Origin: Arsenicitalea aurantiaca
Lineage (GTDB): Bacteria > Pseudomonadota > Alphaproteobacteria > Rhizobiales > Devosiaceae
Direction of reading: 5' to 3'
Length of the DNA: 64,000 bases
Assembly (NCBI RefSeq): GCF_003994485.1
Contig: NZ_RZNJ01000002.1
Span: 371,255 to 435,254, forward strand
Shown here one piece after another: positions 30,415-39,389 of this stretch. The first letter of the stretch is position 1, and each line of letters opens with the position of its first letter. The notes under the pieces were generated by a model. It saw nothing but the letters and a program-made list of their open reading frames with translations, did no database searches and had not been told where the DNA came from. A program made the position numbers and the translations under genes.

Positions 30415-32964
30415 ATGCAATTTTCGCGGCTGCGCACGGCAATCATCTTCATCGTTGCCCTGTTGGGACTGGCTTTCCTACTGCCCAACTTCCTGAATGA
30501 AGACACGCGCGCATCGCTTCCCGACTGGATGCCCAATCAGGAGATCACGCTCGGTCTCGACCTGCAGGGCGGATCGCACCTGCTGCTGCAGGTCAATCGC
30601 GACCAGATCGTGGCCCAGCGGCTGACCGACCTTCGGCGTGACGCCCGGAACGTTCTGGCCAACCAGAACGGCATCGGCAACATCATCACCAACGACCCGT
30701 CGGGCAACGGCATCCTTGTCGAACTGACCGACCCTGCCCAGCGCGACGCGGCCAATGCGGCGCTCCAGACGCTGCAGAATCAGATCGCCAGCGCGCTCTT
30801 TGCCGGCGCCGGCACCAACGAACTCGCCTTCAGCGAGGCCGCCGACGGACGTCTGCGCGTCGCCCTCACGCCAGACGGCATCGAGGAGCGCATGTCCGCC
30901 CTCGTCGCGCAGTCGATCGAGGTGATCCGCCGCCGTATCGACGAAGTCGGCACGACTGAGCCGGCGATCCAGCGCCAGGGCACCGATCGCGTGCTCGTCC
31001 AGGTGCCGGGCTTCGGCGATTCCGAGCGCCTCAAGGACCTGATCTCGCAGACGGCGCGCCTGACCTTCCACATGGTTCATCCCTCGATGACCGCCGCACA
31101 GGCGCAGGCCCAGGGGCTGCCGCCGGGGACGATGATCCTGCCCTCGATGGACGGCCCGGACGAGCTCATTTTCGAGGAAGTCTCGCTCGGCGGCGAATCG
31201 CTGACCGACGCGCAGCCGAGCTACGACCAGCAGTCGAGCCGACCCGTGGTGACCTTCCGCTTCGATACGCGCGGCGCCATCGTCTTCGGCGAAATCACCT
31301 CGCGCAATGTCGGCCGTCGCTTTGCCATCGTGCTCGACAACCAGGTGATCACCGCGCCCGTCATCCAGCAGGCGATCACCGGCGGCACGGGTCAGATTTC
31401 GGGCAGCTTCACGACCGAGACTGCCAATGACCTTGCCGTCCTGCTGCGTGCCGGTGCGCTGCCGGCCAGCCTCGACGTGATCGAGGAGCGCTCCATCGGC
31501 CCGAGCCTGGGTGCAGACAGCGTGAGCGCCGGCGTTCTGGCTGGAATCGTTGGCGGTCTAGCCGTGCTCGGGTTCATGCTGCTCGCCTATGGCAAGTTCG
31601 GGCTCTTTGCCAACATTGCCGTGGTTCTCAACGTCGTGCTGATCCTCGGCGCCCTCTCCATGCTCGGCGCGACACTCACGCTTCCGGGCATCGCCGGCAT
31701 CGTGCTGACCATCGGCATGGCGGTCGATTCCAACGTGCTCATCTACGAGCGCATACGCGAGGAGTACGCGGCGGGCAGATCGATCGTCTCCTCGATCGAG
31801 GCGGGCTTCGAGCGCGCCATGACCACCATTCTCGATTCCAACCTGACGACCCTGATCGCGGCGGTTGTCCTGTTCTTCCTCGGCTCCGGCCCCGTGCAGG
31901 GCTTTGCCGTCACCCTCGCCATCGGCATCCTGACGACGCTGTTCACGGCCTATCTCGTGACGCTCTTCATCGTCGGGCGGTGGTATCGCTGGTTCCGTCC
32001 CAAAACCCTCAAGGTGCAGTTCGTCCGCTTCATCCCCGACGGCACGAAGATCCCCTTCATGGCCTGGCGCCGCTATGCCATCGCGCTTTCGGTGGCGGCC
32101 TCGATTCTCTCGCTGGGCTGGTTCGCCATCAACGGGCTGAACCTCGGTGTCGATTTCCGCGGCGGTTCCTCGATCGAGATCCAGTCCGTCGAAGGCCCGG
32201 CCGACCTCGCCGCAATCCGCTCGACGCTCGGGGAACTCGATCTCGGCTCCTACCAGGTGCAGGGCTTCGGCTCGCCGGAGGACGTGCTGATCAACGTCGA
32301 GACCCAGCCGGGCGGCGACACGGCCCAGCAGGCGGCAGTTTCCCAGATTTTGGGTGCGTTGGGCGACAGCTACGAAGTGCGGCGCACCGAAGTGGTTGGC
32401 CCCACCGTCTCGGCCGAGCTGGCCATCACCGGCGTCATCGGCGTGGCCGTCGCGCTCTTCGGTATCCTCGTCTATCTCTGGTTCCGCTTCGAGTGGCAGT
32501 TCGCCGTGGGTGCGGTGATCTCGACGCTGCACGACATCATCATGACGATCGGCCTGTTCGCCATAGCGGGGCTCGAATTCAATCAGACGAGTATCGCGGC
32601 GATCCTGACCATCGTGGGTTATTCGCTCAACGACACCGTGGTGATCTACGACCGTATCCGCGAGTACATGCGAAAATATCGAAAGATGTCGCTGAGCGAG
32701 CTGATCGACGTTTCGATCAACTCGACCCTGCCGCGGACGATCCTGACCGGCCTCACCACATTCTTCGCGCTCCTTGCGCTCGTGGTGTTCGGCGGCGAGG
32801 TGATCCGCAGCTTCACCATCGCCATGACCTTCGGCGTGGTGATCGGTACCTATTCCTCGATCTTCATCGCCGCGCCCATCCTCATCTATCTCGGACTGCG
32901 CGCGCGGCCCGAGGAGATCGAGGAGGAGGCCAAGGAGAAGCGTCCCGACGGCGCCATGGTCTAG
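30415..32964 (+). CDS. secDF: Protein translocase SecDF fusion
   Basis: An 849-residue natural SecD-SecF fusion with 12 predicted membrane segments. SecD half: N-terminal helix, LGLDLQGGSHLLLQV, periplasmic P1 domain, and LNVVLILGALSMLGATLTLP with GMAVDSNVLIYERIREE. SecF half from about residue 545: LNLGVDFRGGSSIEIQ, then GYSLNDTVVIYDRIREYMRK and LTGLTTFFALLALVVFGG. Uses the proton gradient to pull secreted proteins from SecYEG. One nucleotide separates its stop from the next gene. Confidence 0.96.
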   Translation: MQFSRLRTAIIFIVALLGLAFLLPNFLNEDTRASLPDWMPNQEITLGLDLQGGSHLLLQVNRDQIVAQRLTDLRRDARNVLANQNGIGNIITNDPSGNGILVELTDPAQRDAANAALQTLQNQIASALFAGAGTNELAFSEAADGRLRVALTPDGIEERMSALVAQSIEVIRRRIDEVGTTEPAIQRQGTDRVLVQVPGFGDSERLKDLISQTARLTFHMVHPSMTAAQAQAQGLPPGTMILPSMDGPDELIFEEVSLGGESLTDAQPSYDQQSSRPVVTFRFDTRGAIVFGEITSRNVGRRFAIVLDNQVITAPVIQQAITGGTGQISGSFTTETANDLAVLLRAGALPASLDVIEERSIGPSLGADSVSAGVLAGIVGGLAVLGFMLLAYGKFGLFANIAVVLNVVLILGALSMLGATLTLPGIAGIVLTIGMAVDSNVLIYERIREEYAAGRSIVSSIEAGFERAMTTILDSNLTTLIAAVVLFFLGSGPVQGFAVTLAIGILTTLFTAYLVTLFIVGRWYRWFRPKTLKVQFVRFIPDGTKIPFMAWRRYAIALSVAASILSLGWFAINGLNLGVDFRGGSSIEIQSVEGPADLAAIRSTLGELDLGSYQVQGFGSPEDVLINVETQPGGDTAQQAAVSQILGALGDSYEVRRTEVVGPTVSAELAITGVIGVAVALFGILVYLWFRFEWQFAVGAVISTLHDIIMTIGLFAIAGLEFNQTSIAAILTIVGYSLNDTVVIYDRIREYMRKYRKMSLSELIDVSINSTLPRTILTGLTTFFALLALVVFGGEVIRSFTIAMTFGVVIGTYSSIFIAAPILIYLGLRARPEEIEEEAKEKRPDGAMV

Positions 32965-32965
32965 C

Positions 32966-33349
32966 GTGAGCGATCTCGGCCACTATCCCTACCAGGCCGG
33001 CATCGACGCCTATGGCAATGGCGGGTTCCGGTTCGCGGACATGTCGCACCGGGGCTCGCTGCTCTGCCTGCCGAGCGGCATGCATGGCTGGGCCCCGACC
33101 AGCGCCGCCGAGGTAACGCTCGAAACGCTGGCGCCCGCGCTCGCGGTCGCCGACGAGATCGACGTGCTGCTGATCGGGCTCGGCGCGGACATTGCGGCGC
33201 TGCCGCGCGAAATCCGCGAGGCGTTTCGCGCCCGCCAGGTGATCATCGAGGCGATCGCCACCGGCGGGGCGGTGCGGACCTACAACGTCCTCTTGGGTGA
33301 GGGTCGGGCGGTCGGCGCTGCGCTCGTTGCGGTGGAGCGGGCCCGGTGA
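32966..33349 (+). CDS. Mth938-like domain protein (NDUFAF3 homologue)
   Basis: A 127-residue DUF498/Mth938-like protein. Seen: IDAYGNGGFRFADMSHRGSL, PTSAAEVTLETLAPAL, IDVLLIGLGADIAALP and the C-terminal AVRTYNVLLGEGRAVGAALV. The human homologue NDUFAF3 helps assemble respiratory complex I; the bacterial function is untested here. GTG start directly after the secDF stop and GTGA overlap with the next gene show tight coupling with secDF. Confidence 0.83.
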   Translation: MSDLGHYPYQAGIDAYGNGGFRFADMSHRGSLLCLPSGMHGWAPTSAAEVTLETLAPALAVADEIDVLLIGLGADIAALPREIREAFRARQVIIEAIATGGAVRTYNVLLGEGRAVGAALVAVERAR

Positions 33350-34197
33350 CAGCGCCTGCCGAGCGCGACGGAATCGTCGCCGATTTCCTTCGCGAACACG
33401 ACAGGGACCGGTATCTCGCAAGCCTCGTGCTGCCGCAGGCCCGGCGTGCGCCGATCCAGGCGCTCTATGCCTTTGCCGCCGAAATCGCGGCGGTGCGCGA
33501 GCGGGTCAGCGAACCGGCGCCGGGAGAAATCCGCCTCCAATGGTGGACCGATGCGCTTTCGGGGGAGGGCCATGGCTCGGTCCGGGCCAATCCGGTTGCG
33601 GACGCGCTGCTCTCGGCCATCGGCGAGTACGGGCTGCCGACGGTGCCGCTCCTCCGGCTGATCGCGGCCCGGCGCTTCGACCTCTATGACGATCCGATGC
33701 CGGATCTGCCGACGTTCGAAGGGTATGCCGGCGAGACCGTTTCGGTGCTTTTCCAGTATGCCGCGATGATCCTCAATGACGGCCAGCCGGTGGAGCCGGG
33801 CGATGCGGCGGGGCATCTGGGCGTCGCGAACGCACTCGTGGGGCATTTGCGGGCTTTCGGGCACATGTCGAGCCGGGGGCGCATCATGCTGCCGCTCGCC
33901 ATGCTGACCGCTAACGGGGTCAGCGAGCACGAGATCTTTTCAGGGACGCCGAGCGAGGGGCTGGCCGAGGCCCATGGCCAGTTCGTGGGACTGGCGCGGC
34001 TCCATCTCGACAAGGCGGAGACCGCGATCCGGGCATTGCCGACGCCGCTTCGGCCCGCCTTCGCGCAGATCGCGGTATTACGGCGCCAGCTGGCGCTGGT
34101 CGAGCGACAGGCGGGTTCGCCCTTCGCGGCGCCGGCCGATCTCGCCGACTGGCGCAAGATTGCGGTCTTGGCCGGCTGGCGGCTCCGGCGCGGCTGA
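33346..34197 (+). CDS. Squalene/phytoene synthase-like protein (NDUFAF6-type)
   Basis: A 283-residue member of the trans-isoprenyl synthase fold. It begins with RDRYLASLVLPQARRAPIQA and YAFAAEIAAVRERVSEPAPG, where true phytoene synthases have the first Asp-rich motif. The second Asp-rich motif is absent from GVANALVGHLRAFGHMSSRG. It therefore probably does not make phytoene; the genuine crtB is at 39386. The neighbour is an NDUFAF3 homologue, and the family member NDUFAF6 is a complex I assembly factor, so a similar role is likely. GTG start, overlapping the preceding stop. Confidence 0.8.
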   Translation: MTAPAERDGIVADFLREHDRDRYLASLVLPQARRAPIQALYAFAAEIAAVRERVSEPAPGEIRLQWWTDALSGEGHGSVRANPVADALLSAIGEYGLPTVPLLRLIAARRFDLYDDPMPDLPTFEGYAGETVSVLFQYAAMILNDGQPVEPGDAAGHLGVANALVGHLRAFGHMSSRGRIMLPLAMLTANGVSEHEIFSGTPSEGLAEAHGQFVGLARLHLDKAETAIRALPTPLRPAFAQIAVLRRQLALVERQAGSPFAAPADLADWRKIAVLAGWRLRRG

Positions 34198-35673
34198 TTA
34201 CTGGAAGGCGGTTTCGGCAAAACTTCTCAGCTTGCGCGAATGGAGCCGCTCGGCAGGTTCGGAGCGCAGGATTTCCATGGCGCGCAGGCCGATCAGCAGG
34301 TGCTGGTTGACCTGTGTCCGGTAGAAATCGGAGGCCATGCCGGGCAGCTTGAGCTCGCCGTGGAGCGGCTTGTCCGAAACGCAGAGCAGCGTGCCGTAGG
34401 GGACACGGAAGCGGAAGCCGTTGGCGGCGATGGTCGCGCTCTCCATGTCGAGCGCCACTGCGCGCGACTGGCTGAGACGCTGGGTGATCTCGCGCTGGTC
34501 GCGCAATTCCCAGTTGCGGTTGTCGAAGGTGGCGACGGTGCCGGTGCGCATGATGCGCTTGGTCTCGAGGCCTTCGAGCTTGGTGATTTCGCCAACGGCA
34601 CGCTCGAGCGCGATCTGGATCTCGGCGAGCGCCGGGATCGGCACCGAGAGCGGCAGGTCCGCATCGAGTACGTGATCTTCGCGCACATAGGCATGCGCCA
34701 GGACGTAATCGCCCAGCTCCTGGGAATTGCGCAGGCCAGCGCAATGGCCGAGCATCAGCCAGGCATGGGGGCGAAGCACCGCGATATGGTCGGTGATCGT
34801 CTTGGCGTTCGAGGGACCGACGCCGATATTGACCATGGTGATGCCGCGCCCGCGCCCTGCGGTCAGGTGGTAGGCGGGCATCTGGGGCATGCGGGCCGCG
34901 AGCGTGCCGGTGACGCCCTGGCCCGTGCGCGCATTGTGGGTGATGCGGCCACCGGGCTCGACGAAGCTGTCGTAATGGGCGTGGCCGGACTGCATGTGAT
35001 CGTGCGCCAGCCGGCAGAACTCGTCGATGTAGAACTGGTAGTTGGTGAAGATCACGAAGTTCTGGAAATGCTGCGGCTCGGTGCCGGTGTAGTGGCTGAG
35101 CCTGAAGAGCGAATAATCGACGCGCGGAGCGGTGAAGGCCGAAAGCGGGTAGGGGCCGCCTGCTGGCGGAATGAAGGTACCGTTGGCGATCTCGTCATCG
35201 GCATCGACGAGATCGGGGGCGTCGAAGATGTCGCGGAGCGGAATGTCGAGACGATTGAGAGCCTCGCCATCGAGCCGCTCGCTGACCCCCAGCGCGAAAT
35301 GGAGCGGAATGCGGGTATCCGATTCCCCCACTTCGATGACCCCGCCATGATTGCGCAGGATGACCGTGAACTGCTCGATCAGATAGGTCTTGAAGAGCAG
35401 AGGCGCGGTGACGGTGGTGCGGTAGATGCCGGGGGTGTGGAGGTAGCCATAGGGCAGGGTGGAATCGGTCTTGCCGTAGCTCGTCGAGGTGAGCTGCACC
35501 ACCGGATAGAAGGCCCGCACGCGCCCCTGCGGAATGACGCCCTGCGCAAGCGCCATCAGATGCTCGCGGATAAAACGGGTATTTCGCGCGTAGATCTCGG
35601 CCACGTATTCCCACGCCGCTTCCGGGTCGGAGAAGGTCTTGTTGGGGAGGTGCGGGGGGCTGATGATCGTCAT
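34198..35673 (-). CDS. amn: AMP nucleosidase
   Basis: A 491-residue Amn that hydrolyses AMP to adenine and ribose 5-phosphate. The N-terminal domain starts with the FSDPEAAWEYVAEIYARNTR block. The C-terminal phosphorylase-fold domain has MVNIGVGPSNAKTITDHIAV, LMLGHCAGLRNSQELGDYVL, and AVALDMESATIAANGFRFRV with the active-site Glu. Its stop abuts the convergent squalene-synthase-like gene. Length is normal for the family. Confidence 0.95.
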   Translation of the reverse strand: MTIISPPHLPNKTFSDPEAAWEYVAEIYARNTRFIREHLMALAQGVIPQGRVRAFYPVVQLTSTSYGKTDSTLPYGYLHTPGIYRTTVTAPLLFKTYLIEQFTVILRNHGGVIEVGESDTRIPLHFALGVSERLDGEALNRLDIPLRDIFDAPDLVDADDEIANGTFIPPAGGPYPLSAFTAPRVDYSLFRLSHYTGTEPQHFQNFVIFTNYQFYIDEFCRLAHDHMQSGHAHYDSFVEPGGRITHNARTGQGVTGTLAARMPQMPAYHLTAGRGRGITMVNIGVGPSNAKTITDHIAVLRPHAWLMLGHCAGLRNSQELGDYVLAHAYVREDHVLDADLPLSVPIPALAEIQIALERAVGEITKLEGLETKRIMRTGTVATFDNRNWELRDQREITQRLSQSRAVALDMESATIAANGFRFRVPYGTLLCVSDKPLHGELKLPGMASDFYRTQVNQHLLIGLRAMEILRSEPAERLHSRKLRSFAETAFQ

Positions 35674-35754
35674 GTTCGCTCTCGCAGGGGACCGGATGGC
35701 GCAAGGCGCGGAACCCGCGCTTCACGCTTCAGTGATGGGGGCTTTTACCGCCCC

Positions 35755-35909
35755 ATTGCCACGCCATCTATGGTGGAGTTCGCTGGATACTGCAAACGAC
35801 CCATGCACCGGTGAACGCATGCGAGGCGGCTCGCCGCTGCCCCCAAGCCCTCAACAGTGCGGCGACCCCTTGCGGGGCTGTACCTGCCCAAAGCAGGTGC
35901 AGCCCTTTT
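35755..35909 (+). ncRNA. Structured small RNA candidate, possibly 6S RNA
   Basis: The 363-bp gap between amn and the cell-wall hydrolase holds no gene but has a plus-strand terminator with no plus-strand gene in front of it. Upstream lies GTTCGCTG (35778-35785), able to pair with CGGCGAC region (35861-35867) through a bulged stem. The side ACAGTGCGGCGAC resembles the ACAGCCUGCGGCGGC side of the E. coli 6S closing stem, whose other side also contains GUUCGC. A possible promoter is CTTCAC at 35720, 17 nt, TTTTAC. A length near 150 nt fits 6S. Ends are estimates; identity is tentative. Confidence 0.4.
35875..35909 (+). terminator. Strong rho-independent terminator without an upstream CDS
   Basis: GGGCTGTACCTGC pairs over 13 positions (one G-U) with GCAGGTGCAGCCC, loop CCAAA, then TTTT. 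On the minus strand there is no U tract, so it is not the terminator of the cell-wall hydrolase gene. It implies a non-coding transcript on the plus strand. Confidence 0.85.
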
Positions 35910-36036
35910 CATTTGTGCTGAGCGGAACGCAGAAGCGGGCGCCGAAATGGGCGAGGGCAGGGGCCACGATCCCGGTGGCGTAACCCTGCCCTCTGCTTAA
36001 GCACGCCGATGGTGTGCCGAAATCCTTAACGAAGGG

Positions 36037-36534
36037 TTAAGGAAAATAGGCAAGCACGCCGGTCCGCGGATTGCGCTTCTCGTAGAACTCGTTGCCGCCC
36101 GCCTCGAGCACGTAGAACATGTTGTCGTAGGGGAAGCGGAGGCCCGCAGTGTGGAAATGCTGCGCCTGCCGGACGCCATGATGGCGCTGCCCGCGAATGA
36201 TCGAATCGGCGACTTCGCTCGCAAGGGCAACGCTGCGCGTTTCGCTCATCGGACGGGTGAGGACACCTTGTGCGAACTGGTTCTTCTGCCCCACCACGCC
36301 GCAGATCGAACTGGGATAGCGGTCGTCCTGGACGCGGTTCATGACGACTGTGCCGACGGCCAGCATGCCGTCGCGGCTCGAGCGGATGGATTCGAAATAC
36401 ATCGCGCGCATCAGACATTCCTTCTCCGAAACGCTGGCAAAGCCGCCACCGCCCCAGCCGAACCCGAAGCATCCCGAAAGGGAGAGGGCGGCGACGATGG
36501 CGGCAAGAGGCGTGCGGAGACGGGCGAAACGCAT
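36037..36534 (-). CDS. Cell wall hydrolase (SleB/Hydrolase_2 family), lipoprotein
   Basis: A 165-residue protein with a lipoprotein signal: hydrophobic residues 9-21 and lipobox LSGC at residue 22. The mature part is the SleB-like domain: CLMRAMYFESIRSSRDGMLA with the catalytic-type Glu, VVMNRVQDDRYPSSICGVVG and QFHTAG-like QHFHTAGLRFPYDN. Such proteins cleave peptidoglycan and are common in alphaproteobacteria. Faces the crt operon divergently. Target bond and regulation unknown. Confidence 0.83.
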   Translation of the reverse strand: MRFARLRTPLAAIVAALSLSGCFGFGWGGGGFASVSEKECLMRAMYFESIRSSRDGMLAVGTVVMNRVQDDRYPSSICGVVGQKNQFAQGVLTRPMSETRSVALASEVADSIIRGQRHHGVRQAQHFHTAGLRFPYDNMFYVLEAGGNEFYEKRNPRTGVLAYFP

Positions 36535-36642
36535 GAACTTTTCCCGGTCTGTCGGAGATTGGAAAAGATTGCGGGAACGGGCTTAAGATTTGATTGAGAT
36601 CCGCAATCGGACAGGCGACGTAGTGACTTCGGACCTTGGCGC

Positions 36643-36672
36643 TTGACCCGGGTCCGGCCTATGGGCCCTATA
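36643..36672 (+). promoter_or_regulatory. Candidate sigma-70 promoter of crtYIB
   Basis: TTGACC at 36643-36648, 17-18 nt, then CCTATA (36667-36672). Start of transcription would be near 36679, about 20 nt before the crtY ATG. Confidence 0.55.
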
Positions 36673-36698
36673 GGCGCAGCCCCTCCAGACGAGCCCTC

Positions 36699-37898
36699 AT
36701 GACCCCAGCCGACCCACAGCAAACCGACGCCGGAAGCCGCCACCTGCTGCTGGTGGGCGCAGGCCTGGCGAACGGGCTGATTGCGCTGCGCATGGCGCGG
36801 CAGGACCCGCAGGTGCGCATCACCATGATCGATGGTGCGACTGAGCCGTTCGGCGAACACACATGGTCCTTCCATACGGCCGATCTCAGCCCCGAGGATC
36901 TCGACTGGGTGCTGCCGGTGGCGGCCCATAGCTGGACGGGCCAGCAGGTGCGGTTTCGCGCCCATTCCCGAACGCTCGGGACAGGCTATGCCTCGCTGAC
37001 CTCGGCCTCGGTGCGTTCGGCGGTCGAAAGCCTGCCGAACGTCGAAATCCGCACGGGCGCGCCGGTCGCGGAGGTTCATGCCGACCGCGTGGTGCTCGCG
37101 AGCGGAGAAACGGTTGCGGCCGATTGCGTGATCGATGCGCGCGGGCACCGGAAGAGCCCGCACATGCAGTTGGGCTTTCAGAAATTCGTCGGGCTCGAGA
37201 TCGAAACCGAGACCCCGCACGGCATTTCGGTGCCGATGATCATGGACGCCTCGGTGGACCAGAAGGACGGCTATCGGTTCGTCTACCTGCTGCCATTCTC
37301 ACCCACCCGGCTGCTGATCGAAGACACCCGCTATGCCGATGGGGAGGCGCTCGACCTGCAGGCGCTTGCCGGGGACATTTCGGAGTACGCCGCCGCGCGG
37401 GGGTGGGAAGTGAAATCCGTCGTCCGCGAGGAGCATGGCGTACTGCCCATCGCGCTTGCCTTCGATGCCGAGGCCTTCTGGCGCGACGCGCCCCCGGATG
37501 TGCCACAGGCCGGGATGCGCGCAGGGCTTTTTCATCCCACCACCGGCTACAGCCTGCCCGAAGCGGTGAGGGTCGCCAATGTCGTCGCCGACAGCTGGCC
37601 CACCGGCAGCGCGGCATTGGCCGGGCGTATCCGCGAACACGCGCTCGGGCGCGCGCGGGCCCAGTCCTTCTATCGGCTTCTCAACCGCATGCTGTTCCGT
37701 GCGGCAATACCGACGCGGCGGCACCTCGTTCTCGAGCGCTTCTATCGCCTGCCGCAGAGCCTGATCGAGCGCTTCTATGCCGGCCGCACGACGCCCGCCG
37801 ACATTGCGCGGATCCTCATCGGCAAGCCGCCCGTACCCATCGGCCGGGCGCTCTCTTGCCTCAGCGAACGCAGATTTCTCCAGGATGCCGGAAAGTAG
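36699..37898 (+). CDS. crtY: Lycopene beta-cyclase
   Basis: A 399-residue CrtY-type flavoprotein. FAD/NAD-binding Rossmann start LLLVGAGLANGLIALRMA (about residues 17-34), the cyclase motif FGEHTWSFH, and VIDARGHRKS are seen. Further motifs are QKFVGLEIET, YRFVYLLPFSPTRLLIEDTR and FHPTTGYSLPEAVRVA. Converts lycopene to beta-carotene at the membrane. ATG at 36699 follows a good promoter; longer in-frame extensions cross that promoter. First of crtY-crtI-crtB; its stop directly precedes the crtI ATG. Confidence 0.94.
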   Translation: MTPADPQQTDAGSRHLLLVGAGLANGLIALRMARQDPQVRITMIDGATEPFGEHTWSFHTADLSPEDLDWVLPVAAHSWTGQQVRFRAHSRTLGTGYASLTSASVRSAVESLPNVEIRTGAPVAEVHADRVVLASGETVAADCVIDARGHRKSPHMQLGFQKFVGLEIETETPHGISVPMIMDASVDQKDGYRFVYLLPFSPTRLLIEDTRYADGEALDLQALAGDISEYAAARGWEVKSVVREEHGVLPIALAFDAEAFWRDAPPDVPQAGMRAGLFHPTTGYSLPEAVRVANVVADSWPTGSAALAGRIREHALGRARAQSFYRLLNRMLFRAAIPTRRHLVLERFYRLPQSLIERFYAGRTTPADIARILIGKPPVPIGRALSCLSERRFLQDAGK

Positions 37899-39389
37899 AT
37901 GAGCATGACACGCAGTGCGGCAGTGATCGGTGCGGGGTTCGGGGGATTGGCGCTGGCCATCCGCCTGCAGAGCGCGGGCGTGCAGACCAAAGTCTACGAG
38001 AAGCGCGACAAGCCCGGCGGGCGCGCCTATGTCTACAGCGATGACGGCTTCACCTTCGACGCGGGCCCGACCGTGATCACCGACCCCGATTGCCTCGAGC
38101 AGCTCTGGGCGCTGAGCGGACGCAAGATGTCGGACTATGTGACGCTCCTGCCCGTGACGCCTTTCTACCAGCTCTGCTGGGAGGACGGGTACCGCTTCGA
38201 CTATGCCAACGACCAGGAGGCGATCGACCGGCAGATCGCGGCGAAATCGCCCGACGACGTCGAGGGGTATCGCAAATTCCTCGCCTATTCCGAGGACCTC
38301 TATCGGGAGGGCTACGAAAAGCTCGGTACGGTGCCGTTCCTCAATTTCTGGTCGATGATCAAGGCGGCGCCGCAACTGATACGGCTCGAAAGCCATCGCA
38401 GCGTCTATTCCAAGGTCGCGAGCTACATCAAGGACGACCAGCTTCGGCAGGCGTTCAGCTTCCATTCGCTGCTCGTTGGCGGCAATCCCTTCGACACCTC
38501 CTCGATCTATGCGCTGATCCATGCGCTCGAGCGCAAGGGCGGGGTCTGGTTCGCCAAGGGCGGCACGGGCGCGCTGATCGCAGGCATGGTGCGGCTGCTC
38601 GAAGATCTGGGCGGCAAGGTCGAGCTCAATGCCGAGATCGACCGGATCGAGGCCGAGGGCGACCGGGTGAAAGCTGTGGTGCTGAAGGATGGCCGGCGCG
38701 ACGCCTTCGACATGATCGCGAGCAATGCCGATGTGGTCCACACCTACAAGGCGCTGCTGCGCGGAACCCCGCGAGGGGAGAAGCAGGCGCGGGCGCTCGA
38801 GAAGAAGCGGTTCTCGATGTCGCTCTTCGTCGTCTATTTCGGGCTTTCGACCAAGCGCCCGGACCTGCGGCACCACATGGTGCTGTTCGGGCCTCGCTAT
38901 CGCGAACTGATCCGCGAGATCTTCTCGGCGGACGGGCTGGCCGAGGATTTCTCGCTCTATCTGCACGCGCCATCGGTGACCGACGACAGCCTCGCCCCTG
39001 AGGGTGGCAGCGCCTATTACGTGCTTTCCCCGGTGCCGCACCTCGGGACGGCCGATATCGACTGGGCGGTCGAGGGACCGAAATATCGCGACCGCATCCT
39101 CGATTACCTCGAAGAGCACTATATCCACGATCTTCGGCGCGACCTCGTGACGGTGCGCCATTTCACGCCTTTCGATTTCCGCGACGAGCTCAATGCCCAT
39201 CTGGGTTCGGCCTTTTCGGTCGAGCCGATCCTGACCCAGAGCGCATGGTTCCGCCCGCACAACCGGGATGACGAGATCTCCAATCTCTACATCGTGGGGG
39301 CAGGCACGCATCCCGGCGCCGGTATTCCCGGCGTCGTGGGGTCGGCCAAGGCGACGGCCGGGCTGATGATCGAGGATGCGCAGAAATGA
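37899..39389 (+). CDS. crtI: Phytoene desaturase
   Basis: A 496-residue bacterial CrtI. Dinucleotide-binding motif AAVIGAGFGGLALAIRLQSA at residues 7-26, KRDKPGGRAYVYSDDGFTFD, and the C-terminal carotenoid-oxidase signature PGAGIPGVVGSAKATAGLMI are all present. Performs the four desaturations of phytoene to lycopene using FAD. Starts immediately after crtY and overlaps crtB by ATGA. Confidence 0.96.
   Translation: MSMTRSAAVIGAGFGGLALAIRLQSAGVQTKVYEKRDKPGGRAYVYSDDGFTFDAGPTVITDPDCLEQLWALSGRKMSDYVTLLPVTPFYQLCWEDGYRFDYANDQEAIDRQIAAKSPDDVEGYRKFLAYSEDLYREGYEKLGTVPFLNFWSMIKAAPQLIRLESHRSVYSKVASYIKDDQLRQAFSFHSLLVGGNPFDTSSIYALIHALERKGGVWFAKGGTGALIAGMVRLLEDLGGKVELNAEIDRIEAEGDRVKAVVLKDGRRDAFDMIASNADVVHTYKALLRGTPRGEKQARALEKKRFSMSLFVVYFGLSTKRPDLRHHMVLFGPRYRELIREIFSADGLAEDFSLYLHAPSVTDDSLAPEGGSAYYVLSPVPHLGTADIDWAVEGPKYRDRILDYLEEHYIHDLRRDLVTVRHFTPFDFRDELNAHLGSAFSVEPILTQSAWFRPHNRDDEISNLYIVGAGTHPGAGIPGVVGSAKATAGLMIEDAQK

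Noticed and set aside
33346-34197. Second phytoene synthase gene for the carotenoid pathway
   Set aside because: The second Asp-rich prenyl-diphosphate motif is missing, and it is coupled to secDF and a Mth938-like gene; the genuine crtB is at 39386.
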